From CAWDYA01 sp963806495 (GTDB taxonomy: Bacteria; Acidobacteriota; Polarisedimenticolia; JACPZX01; DASXTC01): DNA of 64,000 nucleotides. The first letter of the stretch is position 1. The number at the start of each line of letters is the position of its first letter. Below the pieces are notes generated by a model. That model was given only the letters and a program-made list of their open reading frames with translations, did no database searches and was not told the origin of the DNA. Made by a program: the position numbers and the translations under genes. Shown piece after piece: positions 11,472 to 21,429 of the stretch. The DNA lies in NCBI GenBank assembly GCA_963806495.1, contig CAWDYA010000004.1:307292-371291 (forward strand). Reading direction: 5' to 3'.

Positions 11472-12604
11472 TCCTCCGCCGAACCGGACGACCGGGGGGC
11501 GTCGGGTTCCAGCAGCCCGCGCCGTTCCATCTCCGACAGGATCAGCTCCGACGCGAGCGCGCACCCGCGCGCGGTCCAGTGACCATCGATGGAGTAGTAC
11601 AGCGGGTCGCCGCCGCCATGGGCGCGAAACCCCTCGAGGAGCGGCAGCACCGACCCGCCCGAGACGCGGGACCACTCTTCCAGCCGGCGCTCGGGCAGCT
11701 CCCGGTCGAACGCGCCGGCCGGCATCCCTCGACGCTCCAGCATGGCCATCCATCGATCATCGTAGACCTGGTACTTCGCCGGGACGACCACCACCAGGAA
11801 CCTGGCCCCGGTCGACTCGACCCGCCGTCGGAACTCGTCGACGAGTGCCATCGTCAACTTCCACCCCGAGGCGACCTCTGCGGTCGGATCGGCCAGCAGA
11901 ACGTCGTCGTTCTGGATCGACATCGGGTCCGGCGGCTCCATCCGGTCGCCGAGCGCGCGCCTGGCAATCTGCAGCAGCATGAAGAGGTGGGATCGCGCGC
12001 CGAGGTACACCCTCATCCGGTTGCGCCAGCTCGAGGGGGGCCGGGGACGCCTGAGGATCGTCAGGCGGCCGTCGCGCAGCGCGTAAAGACCCCGGTCAGC
12101 GTTGTTGCGCACATCATTATAGAAGAAGCCGAGCACCACGACGTCCGGGTTGAGCTTGCGGCCCACGCTTTCCCACAGCATGAGCTCCTCGCCGGTCCCC
12201 GCTCCCGACACGCCGGCGTTGATCACTTCGATCGGGTTTCCGTGATCCGCCGCGGTTCGCCGCATCACGGACGTGATGGTGCTCCGCTCGGGAACCTGGG
12301 CCTCCTCGACGAACGAGTCGCCCATGAACAGGACCCGCGGCACGCCGGGTCGCTTCGACGGCGCGATCTCCGGACCGCGCAGCCCGAGGCTGTTGTACCT
12401 CACCCGGCAGGAGAACTCCTGACGCGCATAGGTGAAGCTGAACCGGGGGATGTGCCGGTAGGTCCCGTCCGTCCAGATCATGCCGGCGTCGAGAGGCTGG
12501 GGACGGAACAGCCGCAGATACAGCTCCGAGGAGGCGCAGGCGAGGGTCACCGAGCACAGGGTGAGGAGGACGGTGCCCCAACGGGAGGTGCGCGAGGAGG
12601 ACAT
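11411..12604 (-). CDS. SGNH/GDSL-type hydrolase-like protein
   Basis: 397 residues with an N-terminal hydrophobic segment (about 9-26) that is either a signal peptide or anchor. Block I of the SGNH fold is RVLFMGDSFVEE near residue 90; a glycine/asparagine block is INAGVSGAG and FFYNDVRNN; and the C-terminal catalytic histidine is in YSIDGHWTARG. The family includes secreted esterases and AlgJ/AlgX-like polysaccharide O-acetyl handling proteins; which applies is not clear. The gene converges on grpE, and its final ~20 codons overlap grpE antisense. The tail after residue 370 is Ser/Ala/Arg-rich and lacks conserved character. Confidence 0.8.
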   Translation of the reverse strand: MSSSRTSRWGTVLLTLCSVTLACASSELYLRLFRPQPLDAGMIWTDGTYRHIPRFSFTYARQEFSCRVRYNSLGLRGPEIAPSKRPGVPRVLFMGDSFVEEAQVPERSTITSVMRRTAADHGNPIEVINAGVSGAGTGEELMLWESVGRKLNPDVVVLGFFYNDVRNNADRGLYALRDGRLTILRRPRPPSSWRNRMRVYLGARSHLFMLLQIARRALGDRMEPPDPMSIQNDDVLLADPTAEVASGWKLTMALVDEFRRRVESTGARFLVVVVPAKYQVYDDRWMAMLERRGMPAGAFDRELPERRLEEWSRVSGGSVLPLLEGFRAHGGGDPLYYSIDGHWTARGCALASELILSEMERRGLLEPDAPRSSGSAEDQPALPTLTLAARSTMSRRR

Positions 12605-12710
12605 GTCGCTGCCATTGTAACCGGTACTCCGGGGCGACCGCTTCTCTGGCGCCCGCGCTCCTGATAGACTCCCCGCTCCGGCGGGGCCGCGCCCCGCCCC
12701 GGAGGACGGC

Positions 12711-14274
12711 GTGAACTACGGCTTCGTGATCGACAATCGCAAGTGCATCGGCTGCCATGCCTGCACCGTCGCCTGCAAGGCGGAGCACGATATCCCCCTC
12801 GGGGTCAACCGCACCTGGGTGAAGTACATCGAGAAGGGCGCGTTTCCCGACACACGGCGCTTCTTCAGCGTGCTGCGCTGCAACCATTGCGCCGATGCCC
12901 CCTGCGTCACGATCTGCCCGGTCACCGCCCTGTTCACGCGCGAAGACGGCATCGTCGATTTCGATCCGAACCGCTGCATCGGCTGCAAGGCCTGCATCCA
13001 GGGCTGCCCCTACGATGCGCTGTACATCGACCCGGATTCGCACACGGCCGCCAAGTGCAACTTCTGCGCGCACCGCGTCGAGGTGGGCCTCGAGCCTCCC
13101 TGCGCCGTCGTTTGCCCCGAGCACGCCATCGTCGCCGGCGATCTCGACGACCCGGCGTCCGAGATCACCGGTCTCGTCAGGATGCAGAAGGTCACCGTCC
13201 GCAAGCCCGAGAAGGGGACGCAGCCGAAAGTGTTCTACATCGACGGCGATTCGGGCCTCTCTGGTCCCGGGCGAGACCGCCGTCGAGAGCTCGTATGTCT
13301 TCAGCCAGGCGCGCCAGCACGGCGTGACGCCCAGGGAGCCGGCCGGAGGCGGCGAAGGCGTGGTCACGGACGAAATCTGGGAGCGGGTGCGCGCGGTGAT
13401 GGGTGAGAAGGCCGTCGCGTCCCGGCGCGTCTACGATGCCGGGCAGACGCATCAGGACTCGTGGGGATGGAAGGTCTCGGCCTACCTCTGGTCCAAGTCG
13501 ATCGCCGCCGGCTGCCTGATGATCTACCCGTTTCTCGATGCGGGGGCCGCCACGGCGCTGGTGCTCGCTCTGGTCTTTCTGGCGGCCACCGGCGCCCTGC
13601 TCGTGGCCGACCTCAAGCGACCGTCGCGCTTCCTCTGGGTGCTGACACGCCCGCAGTGGCGCTCGTGGCTGACCCGGGGCTCGTACATCCTGCTGGCGTT
13701 CGGGGTCATCGGGATGGGGGCGCTCGCGGCAAGCCTCCTCGACATGGAACGCCTGTGGCTGTTGCTCGGCCCCCCGGCCGTCGTCGTGGGGGCGCTCTCA
13801 GCCGTCTACACCGCCTTTCTCTTCTGGCAGTCGAAAGGACGCGACCTGTGGCAGAGCCCGCTGCTGCCCCTGCACCTGCTGGTGCAGGCGCTGCTCGCGG
13901 GACTGTCGGCGATGCTCGTGGCGCGTGTCGTCGCGGCGCCCGGGCCGGTGGGGGCGACGGTGCCTCTCGATGGCTGGCTGCAGGCCGGGCTCGCGCTCAA
14001 TGCGGCGCTGATCATGGCCGAGATTTTCGGTGCGCACCAGACCGAAGACGCCACGGCGGCGGCCCGCTGGGCTCGCGGCGGCGCCCGGCTGCAGGTCCTG
14101 GTCTGGGGGATCCTCGTGGCCGGCCACGCGCTGCCGTTCTTCCTGCTCTCCTTCCTCTCGGAGGGGCCGGGCGGTGCCCCCCTGGCCGCGCTCGCAGGTC
14201 TGCTCGCGCTGGCGGGCCTCGCCATGTACGAGCACCTGTACGTGCGGGCGGGCCAGTCGGTGGCGCTGTCATGA
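12711..14274 (+). CDS. Four-cluster ferredoxin fused to NrfD-like membrane subunit (frameshifted)
   Basis: The N-terminal ~190 residues carry sixteen cysteines in four groups (CIGCHACTVAC, CNHCADAPCVTIC, CIGCKACIQGC, CNFCAHRVEVGLEPPCAVVC), the pattern of DmsB/PsrB subunits with four 4Fe-4S clusters. At 13253-13255 a GGG should be GG: with that change the frame continues as SASLVPGETAVESSYVFSQ and runs to 14274 through about eight membrane helices of the NrfD/PsrC type. The product would therefore be a single fused electron-transfer and quinone-interacting subunit of about 520 residues. Start is GTG 12711 with GGAGG five bases upstream. It overlaps the molybdopterin gene by four bases. Confidence 0.82.
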
Positions 14275-17117
14275 GCCCTCGCCGCGGATTCCGGCCCGGC
14301 CTGATCGAGCGGCTGACACGCCGCCTCACCGGCCGCCCCCCGCTCGTCATTCCCGGCATGCCTCCCCGCGGCCCCTTGTCGCCCTACCCGCCGGTCGAGA
14401 GCTGGGACCGGTGGGAGGAGTACGACGCGAAGGCCTGGCCGCGACGCGTGAAGAAGAGCTACACGCTGGTGCCGACGATCTGTTTCAACTGCGAGGCCGC
14501 GTGCGGCCTGCTGGCGTACGTCGACGAGGGCGAGGGGACCATCCGGCGGTTCGAGGGGAATCCCCTCCACCCCGGCAGCCGCGGGCGCAACTGTGCCAAG
14601 GGGCCGGCCACCATCAATCAGGTCAGGGACCCGGAACGGATTCTGTACCCGATGCGCCGGGCGGGCAGGCGTGGCGAGGAGAAGTGGGAGCGGATCACGT
14701 GGGACGAGGCGCTCGACGCGATCGCCGCCCGCCTCCGCGCGGCCCTGCAGGAGGGTCGGCACAACGAGATCATGTACCACGTGGGGCGCCCCGGGCACGA
14801 GCGGTACATGGAGCGGGTGCTGAAGGGCTGGGGGGTCGACGCCCACAACAGCCACACGAACGTCTGCTCCGCCTCCGCGCGTCTCGGCTACCAGCTCTGG
14901 ACGGGGTCGGACCGTCCCTCCCCCGACCACGCCAACGCGCGGTTCATGCTGCTTCTGTCGGCGCACCTCGAGACGGGGCACTATTTCAACCCCCACGCGC
15001 AGCGGATCATCGAGGCGAAGATGAAGGGGGCGAAGATCGCGGTGATGGATCCGCGGCTCTCGAACACGGCCAGCATGGCGGACTACTGGATGCCGACACG
15101 GCCGGGCAGCGAGGCGGCGGTACTGCTGGCGATGGCGCGGATCATCCTGGACGAGGATCTCCTCGACCGCGAGTTCGTCAGGCGCTGGGTGAACTGGGAG
15201 CAGTTCCTGAAGGAGGAGCGGCCCGGCGTCGAGGTTTCCTTCGAGCGCTTCCTCCACGAGCTGAAGGGCCTGTACGCTTCGTTCACGCCCCGGTTCGCCG
15301 AGGAGGAGAGCGGGGTGCCCGCTGCGAGGATCATCGAGGTGGCACGGGGCATCGGCGAGGCCGGCAGCGCCTTCGCGGCCCACCTGTGGCGCGGCACGGC
15401 GTCCGGCAATCTGGGTGGATGGCAGGTGGCACGCGCGCTGGAACTGCTGAGCGTGCTGGTCGGCGCCGTGGGCACGCGCGGCGGCACCTCGCCCGCCTCC
15501 TGGAACAAGCATGCGCCAAAGCTGTTCGCCGAGCCGCCCGCGCAACGCTTCTGGAACGAGCTGCTCTTCCCCGCGAGTGGCCGCTGGCTCACTACGAGAT
15601 GTCGTTCCTCCTGCCGCACTTCCTCAAGGAAGGGCGCGGGCGCGTCGATGTCTATTTCACCCGCGTCTACAACCCGGTCTGGACCAACCCGGACGGCTTC
15701 ACCTGGATGGAGGTGCTCGCCGACGAGGAGAAGATCGGCTGTCACGTCGCGCTCACACCGACCTGGAACGAGACCACCGTCTTCGCCGACTTCGTGCTGC
15801 CGATGGGGCACGCGCCCGAGCGGCACGACGTGCAGAGCCAGGAGACGCAGGCGGGTGTATGGATCTCCTTCCGCCAGCCGGTCCTGCGGGCCGCGCGGGA
15901 GCGTCGCGGCGAGAAGACGCAGTTCACCTGGGAGACCAACCCGGGAGAGGTCTGGGAGGAGGACGAGTTCTGGATCGAGCTCTCGTGGCGCATCGATCCC
16001 GACGGGGCGCTCGGCGTGCGCCGCTGGTTCGAGTCGCCGTACCGGCCGGGCGAGAAGGTCACCGTGGAGGAGTACTACCGCTGGCTGTTCGAGAACGGCG
16101 TGCCGGGCCTGCCCGAGGCGGCGGCCGAGAAGGGAATGACGCCGCTCGAATACATGAGGCGCTTCGGCGCCTTCGAGATTCGCAGGGACGTATACCGGCA
16201 GCACGAGACGCCTCTCGGCGAGGAGCGGCTGCACGGGACGGAGGTGGATCCGGAAACCGGCGTGGTCCGGTCGGACGGCGCCCCGATCGGCGTGATGATC
16301 GATGGCATCGCGCGCGCCGGTTTCGCCACCCCGTCGCGCCGGCTCGAGTTCTACAGCGGCACCATGAAGGAATGGGGCTGGCCCGAGGCGACGGTGCCGG
16401 GCTACCATCACAGCCACGTGCATCAGGAGCGGGTCGACCCCGCGAAGGGGGAGTTCGTGCTGCTGCCGACCTTCCGGCTCCCCACCATGATCCACACCCG
16501 CTCGGGCAACGCGAAGTGGCTGACTGAGATTTCACACCGGAACCCGGTTCTCGATTCACACGTCGGATGCACGGCGGCTCGGCGTGTCCACCGGGGATCT
16601 GGTGCGCGTCACCACCGAGATCGGGCACTTCGTCAACCGAGCCTATGTCACCGAGGGAATCCGTCCCGGGGTGGTGGCCTGCTCCCATCACATGGGGAGG
16701 TTCCGGATCTCGGACACCGGCGGCAGCCGCTGGGCGACGGCGCGGGTCAGCGTCGAGCGAACGGGCGAGGGACGGTGGCGTCTGCGCCAGCTCGAGGGGA
16801 TCGCCCCGTTCGCGAGCACCGACCCGGATTCGAGCCGGATCTGGTGGCGGGAGGCCGGCGTGCCGCAGAACCTGACCTTCCCCGTCCATCCCGACCCGGT
16901 CTCCGGCATGCACTGCTGGCATCAGAAGGTGCGGGTCGAGAAGGCGTCGCCCGGCGATCGCTACGGCGACGTGGAGGTCGACACCAATCGTTCGATGGAG
17001 GTGTACCGGGAATGGCTGAAGCTGTGCCGGCCGGCGCCCGGCCCGTCCGGGTTGCGTCGGCCGCTGTGGCTGGGCCGGCCGGTCCGGCCCGCTCCGGAGA
17101 CCTTCCGCGTGGAGTGA
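14271..17117 (+). CDS. Molybdopterin oxidoreductase catalytic subunit (two frameshifts)
   Basis: About 948 residues once two one-base errors are corrected: a missing C in the run at 15569-15572 and an extra base near 16550-16553. The N-terminal 4Fe-4S site is CFNCEAACG with the fourth cysteine in NCAKG. The residue in the Mo-ligand position is a cysteine in SHTNVCSASARLG. A C-terminal molybdopterin-dinucleotide domain contains STGDLVRVTT. The family includes polysulfide, thiosulfate and related reductases; substrate cannot be assigned. The N-terminus has arginines but no hydrophobic Tat core, so the active site may face the cytoplasm. Electrons would pass to the fused FeS/NrfD partner encoded just upstream. 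Confidence 0.82.
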
Positions 17118-17121
17118 CCGC

Positions 17122-17815
17122 ATGATGCAATGGCTGACCGGGAACTGGAACCTCCTGTTGCCCGGGCCCTGGGCGGCAGTAACCCTGGTGATGATTTCGG
17201 CGATATGCGGCCTGCTGGTCGGCGCCGAGCGCGAGGTGAAGGAGAAGTCCGCCGGGCTCCGGACGCTCACGCTGGTCTGCGTCGGCGCGGCGGTGTTCAC
17301 GCTGATGTCCGTCATCGTGGCCGCATCGCAGGGGGACCGCGGCCGGATCGCCTCACAGGTCGTGGTGGGCGTCGGCTTCCTCGGAGCCGGCGCCATCCTG
17401 CGCGGAAGCGAGGGCGTGCGCGGGATGACCACCGCGGCGAGCATCTGGTCCGTGGCGGCCATCGGGATGGTGGTGGGCGCCGGCTATCCCGTCGCCGGGC
17501 TCGCCCTGAGTCTGCTGATGCTCACGGTGCTGCGTGGCGTGGCGGCCCTCGAGCGTCGCTATATCGGGCCGTGTGTCCACATCGGCGGGTGGGTGCTGTT
17601 CCGGCCGGAAGGCGGCAGGACGCTGGTCCGGATTCGAGCACATCCTCGACGGCTCCCGGATCACCTCCTCCGAACGCAGGCTCGACCCGGCCGGAGAGGG
17701 CCTCGTCCGCGTGAGCTTCGACTACTGCTGCGCCCACCGGCAGCACAAGGAGTTCCTCGTGCGCCTCGCCGGGACGCCGGGCGTGCAGGAGATCCACCAC
17801 GACCCGGAGGTCTGA
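17122..17815 (+). CDS. MgtC/SapB family membrane protein (frameshifted)
   Basis: About 230 residues. The N-terminal half has four to five membrane helices and the MgtC signature: LLVGAEREVKEKSAGLRT, VGVGFLGAGAIL and GMTTAASIW. The C-terminal half is a soluble ACT-like domain (FEHILDGSRITSSERRL, ending QEIHHDPEV). The two halves are in different frames; removing one base near 17631 joins them as TLVRFEHIL. MgtC proteins are linked to magnesium limitation and inhibition of the F-ATPase in pathogens; in free-living bacteria the role is unclear. It follows the oxidoreductase by four bases, probably by chance operon membership. Confidence 0.82.
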
Positions 17816-17845
17816 CGGGCCGTGGGCGACGAGGCCCGCGGCCGC

Positions 17846-19915
17846 TCACTGCCTCGCGAACCTCAGCAGGTCCGGGCGTTTCCCCACCAGGACCAGACGG
17901 TCACCGGGTGACAGCTTCGCGTCGGATGGCGGCGGGATCAGCTCGGGGCCGCCGCCGGACGGTTTGAGCGACAGCACCGTGAGCAGGAAGCTGTGCGGAA
18001 GGTCGAGGTCCATGAGCGTGCGTCCCGCCAGCGACGCGGGCACCGGGAGCTCCTCGATCGTGCAGTCCGCCGGAAGATCGACGGTGCTGCGGCGCTGGAC
18101 CGGCTCCTCCTCTCCCGGCGCGTACCGGACGGCCAGCAGCTTCCGCTGCAGGACCTCGCGGTCGAACGACCGCAGCACGTCGCGCCGCGTCACCACGCCG
18201 AGGAACCGCGGCGGGTCATCGCGCGAGAGCACCGGAAGCTGGCCGTGGTCGTTGAACCAGAATTTCTCGGTGACGGCGGAGACGGGATCCCCCACCGTCA
18301 CGTGCGGCGCCACGCGCGCGAGATCGCCCGCGATGAGGATGTCGCCCAGCCCCTTCTGATCGGCTGCGGCCATCAGGTCCTGCACGTCGATGATGCCGAC
18401 GTAGCGGCCGTCGCGCTCCACCACGTGGATCATGTCGCCGCCGCGCATGTGGAGGAACTTGTCGATCAGCGCCCGCAGCGTCGCGTCGGGCCGTATGGTC
18501 GGCGGCGAGGTCCACATCACCTCCTCGACATGGATCGACTGCAGCGCCGTCTGCTCGATCGCCAGATCGATATCGACCCCGCGGCGCCTGAGCCGCTCGG
18601 TGTAGATCGACTCTTTCTTGATCGCGCGCGAGATGAGCGCGGATATCCCCGTACACACGAGCACGGGGAGGATCAGGTTGTAGTTGAGCGACATCTCGAA
18701 CACCATCAGCGTGGACATGATCGGCGCGTGGGTGGTGGCGGCGAGCAGCCCGCTCATCCCCACGAGGGCGTAGGCTCCGGGCTGGGACGTCAGGTCTGGC
18801 CACAACGCGTGCGCACCGCCTCCGATCAGCGCCCCGAGCGAGGCGCCGACGAAGATGGTCGGCGTGAACACGCCGCCCGACAGCCCCGAGCCGATGCTGA
18901 GCGCGGTGGCGACCATCTTGCCCGCGAGGATCCAGCCGAAGAGCTGGAAGGGGATCTCCCCCTTGAGGGTCATGTCCACCCCCTCGTATCCGTTTCCCCA
19001 GACGTACGGGACCCAGATCGCCACAGCGCCGATACCCAGCCCGCCCAGCGTCGCCGAGAGCGGGTAGGGGATCCTCAGGGAGCGGAAGAGCTTGCCGGTG
19101 CCGTTCAGCAGCTCGATGAAGAGCCGGCCCACCACCGCGCAGGCGACCCCCATCAGCAGGAAGATCAGGAACTCCCACGAGGAAACGAGCTGGAACCCCG
19201 GCGTCTCGTAGATGGCGCCCCCCACGACCCCGCGCGTAACCAGCGTGGCCACCACCGAGGAGATGACGAGCGGGCCGAAGATCTCCATGGCGAAGTTGCC
19301 GATGATCACCTCCATCACGAACAGGGAGGCGCCGATCGGCGCGTTGTACGCCGCGGCCATGCCGGCGGCCGTTCCGCATCCGATCAGGATCCGCCGACGC
19401 TCGGCGCTGACACGCACCCACCCGGCGATCCGGCCGGCCGAGGAGGCGCTGATCTGCACGATCGGACCCTCTCGTCCCACCGAGGAGCCGGAGCCGATGG
19501 CCACCATCGTGGAGAGGCCCTTCCACAGGGCCGAGCGCACCTTGAGCACCTTCTCACGCAGGACGACCGCCTCCATGATCTCCGACATCCCCTCGCCCTT
19601 CGGCCCGCGGAGGCCGTACCGGATGATCAGCGCGGCGACGAGGGCGCCGCCCGCGGGAGCCACGAGGCGGATGGCCCAGGGCAGACCCTGCGCGATCACG
19701 AGGATGTTCTCGTTGGAGGCGAAGTAGACGACCTGGAAGAGACGCACCGCGAGACGGTACAGGAGGCCGACCATGCCGCCGATGATCCCCACGGTGACGA
19801 TCAGCAGCAGGTACGAGGCCTCCGCGCGCCGGAGCGGCTCGAGGATGCGAGAGAACACACCCGGCGGCGCAACCAGTCCGCCTGCGCGGGTCGGGCGAGA
19901 CGATTCGGACGGCAT
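17846..19915 (-). CDS. ClC-type chloride channel/transporter with CBS pair and RCK_C domain
   Basis: About 689 residues. The ClC core (about 20-440) contains GSGSSVGREGP with the gating glutamate, GSGLSGGVFTP, and a conserved tyrosine in KKESIYTERL. In my alignment to CLC-ec1, the inner proton glutamate (E203) is valine here (SLFVMEVI), as in some channels. Two CBS domains follow (about 460-580), then an RCK_C/TrkA_C domain with TLMDLDLPHSFLLTVL and LSPGDRLVLVGKRPDLL, which usually binds nucleotides or ions. ATG 19915 is preferred; a GTG at 19960 would add fifteen atypical residues. It is convergent with the MgtC gene. Confidence 0.9.
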   Translation of the reverse strand: MPSESSRPTRAGGLVAPPGVFSRILEPLRRAEASYLLLIVTVGIIGGMVGLLYRLAVRLFQVVYFASNENILVIAQGLPWAIRLVAPAGGALVAALIIRYGLRGPKGEGMSEIMEAVVLREKVLKVRSALWKGLSTMVAIGSGSSVGREGPIVQISASSAGRIAGWVRVSAERRRILIGCGTAAGMAAAYNAPIGASLFVMEVIIGNFAMEIFGPLVISSVVATLVTRGVVGGAIYETPGFQLVSSWEFLIFLLMGVACAVVGRLFIELLNGTGKLFRSLRIPYPLSATLGGLGIGAVAIWVPYVWGNGYEGVDMTLKGEIPFQLFGWILAGKMVATALSIGSGLSGGVFTPTIFVGASLGALIGGGAHALWPDLTSQPGAYALVGMSGLLAATTHAPIMSTLMVFEMSLNYNLILPVLVCTGISALISRAIKKESIYTERLRRRGVDIDLAIEQTALQSIHVEEVMWTSPPTIRPDATLRALIDKFLHMRGGDMIHVVERDGRYVGIIDVQDLMAAADQKGLGDILIAGDLARVAPHVTVGDPVSAVTEKFWFNDHGQLPVLSRDDPPRFLGVVTRRDVLRSFDREVLQRKLLAVRYAPGEEEPVQRRSTVDLPADCTIEELPVPASLAGRTLMDLDLPHSFLLTVLSLKPSGGGPELIPPPSDAKLSPGDRLVLVGKRPDLLRFARQ

Positions 19916-20008
19916 GGTTCCCCGGCGTGCAGGAGCGTTGCAGGCGGGAAATTCTAGCACAGCCCTCCCCGGGCGCGGGGGGGAGGCCGTGCATCGTGCG
20001 GCAGACCG

Positions 20009-20107
20009 CTACTGCGCCATCAGCACCTTGTGGATCGAGCTCCACATGACGACGACGGCGGCCATGAACGCCAGCAGGATGATGTAAACGAAGATGATCC
20101 GCTTCAC
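20009..20107 (-). CDS. Possible 32-residue single-span membrane protein
   Basis: A GTG-started frame reads MKRIIFVYIILLAFMAAVV then VMWSSIHKVLMAQ and stops. Two basic residues, a helix of about 18 hydrophobic residues and an aromatic/polar tail make a credible small membrane protein. There is no clear ribosome binding site, and family is unknown. It lies between the ClC gene and the insertion sequence, both 50-100 bp away. Protein-like composition against a GC-rich background is the main support. Confidence 0.38.
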   Translation of the reverse strand: MKRIIFVYIILLAFMAAVVVMWSSIHKVLMAQ

Positions 20108-20149
20108 GGGGTCAAATCTATCCGAGCACCGCCGGCCGTGTCAACGGAC

Positions 20150-20175
20150 GGAAAATGCCCCCCATGGGTGTGAAG
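20150..20175. repeat. IS left terminal inverted repeat
   Basis: Starts GGAAAATGCCCCCCATGG and ends TGTGAAG with G between. Pairs with 21435-21460 over 25 of 26 positions. Confidence 0.9.
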
Positions 20176-20382
20176 CGATGTGATCGGGTGTATGGGGCGG
20201 ATGTGTCCGGCCTGTCCGCCGGCGGACAGGGGCCCGTGGGCTGTTGATCGGGCAAGCCCTGTCTCACGAATGACTTGGTGCTGTGCCGGGGCTCGCTGTC
20301 CTTTGGCACGTTCCTTTCTATGCCCACCGGCGTCGTGCGCCTGCGCTCCCGCAGGCGCCCTTTCGCCGGAGGTACCTCCCCG

Positions 20383-21405
20383 ATGGCCTTCACTCCTCCC
20401 TTCTGCCCCCGCCGTGGCTGCCCCTTCAACCAACGACGCCAGCGAGGCTTTGCCCGTCGACACGGTGTGTACCGCTCCGCGTCCTTTCCCAGGCCTCTCG
20501 TCCGGTATCGCTGCCGCTCGTGCCGACTCACCTTCTCGCTGATGACCTTCCGCTACGCCTACCGGCAGAAAAAACCCCACGTCGACGCCCGTCTCCTGCA
20601 TCTTCTCTGCAACGGCGTCAGTCTGCGCGGGGCCGCCCGGCTGCTCGGCGTCAATCGCAAGACCGTCTCGCGCAAGCTCGCCCGGCTCGGACATCACGCC
20701 CTTCGCCAGCAGCGCGCGGTGATGGGCCGGCATGGTCTGCGCGGTCATTTCCAGCTCGACGAGCTGGAGACCTTCGAGTCGAACCGCTACCAGCCCGTCA
20801 CCGTGCCCATCCTGATCGACAAGCACTCCTACTTCATCGCCTCGCTGGCCACCGCCCCGCTGCGCCGGCGCGGCCGCATGACCGCGCGCCAGAAGGCCCG
20901 CCGCGCCGCCTTCGAAAAGCTCCACGGCCGACGCCCCTCCCACTCCGACCTCGCCGTGCGCCGCTGTCTGGCCGTCCTGAGCCGTCACGCCGCCGGCGAC
21001 GTCCCGCTCGACTCGGACCGCAAACCCTCCTACCATCGCATCGCCCGGCGGCTGCTCGGCGACCGGCTCCGCCACACGACCTTCGACGCCACCGCACGGC
21101 GCGACCGCGCCAACCCGCTGTTCCCCATCAACCACACCAACGCCATGGCGCGCTATGGCCTCGCCCGCCTGCGCCGACGCACCTGGTGCGTCTCCCGACG
21201 ACGCGCCTGGCTCGAGCGGGCCCTTCACGCCTGGGCCGGATGGTTCAACTTCTGCCGCGGCGTCACCATCACCGCCACCGCCAGCCCCGCCGAAGCCCTC
21301 GGCCTGGCCCAGAGAAAACTCTCCCTCGCTGAATGGCTCCGGTGGCGCCACCACGGGCACAACGCCGGACGCATCCTCCCCAGGCCTCTCCAGCTCTCCT
21401 CCTGA
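20383..21405 (+). CDS. IS transposase with N-terminal zinc ribbon
   Basis: About 340 residues. An N-terminal zinc ribbon (FCPRRGCP and YRCRSCRLTF) is followed by a helix-turn-helix (LRGAARLLGVNRKTVSRKL) and a DDE/RNase H-like core beginning QLDELETFE, whose D is the likely first catalytic acid. Later acidic candidates lie around the DSDRKPSYH and FDATARRDR regions; the full triad cannot be fixed without alignment. ATG 20383 is chosen because GGAGG at 20368-20372 lies ten bases upstream; the frame is open further upstream but there it overlaps non-coding IS sequence. The gene looks intact, so the element may be active. Confidence 0.82.
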   Translation: MAFTPPFCPRRGCPFNQRRQRGFARRHGVYRSASFPRPLVRYRCRSCRLTFSLMTFRYAYRQKKPHVDARLLHLLCNGVSLRGAARLLGVNRKTVSRKLARLGHHALRQQRAVMGRHGLRGHFQLDELETFESNRYQPVTVPILIDKHSYFIASLATAPLRRRGRMTARQKARRAAFEKLHGRRPSHSDLAVRRCLAVLSRHAAGDVPLDSDRKPSYHRIARRLLGDRLRHTTFDATARRDRANPLFPINHTNAMARYGLARLRRRTWCVSRRRAWLERALHAWAGWFNFCRGVTITATASPAEALGLAQRKLSLAEWLRWRHHGHNAGRILPRPLQLSS

Positions 21406-21429
21406 CATGACCCCCGCGGGACAGCCTCA

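Noticed and set aside
17993..19957. A 654-codon frame antisense to the ClC gene
   Set aside because: No recognisable motif and shadow composition; the ClC frame is unambiguous.
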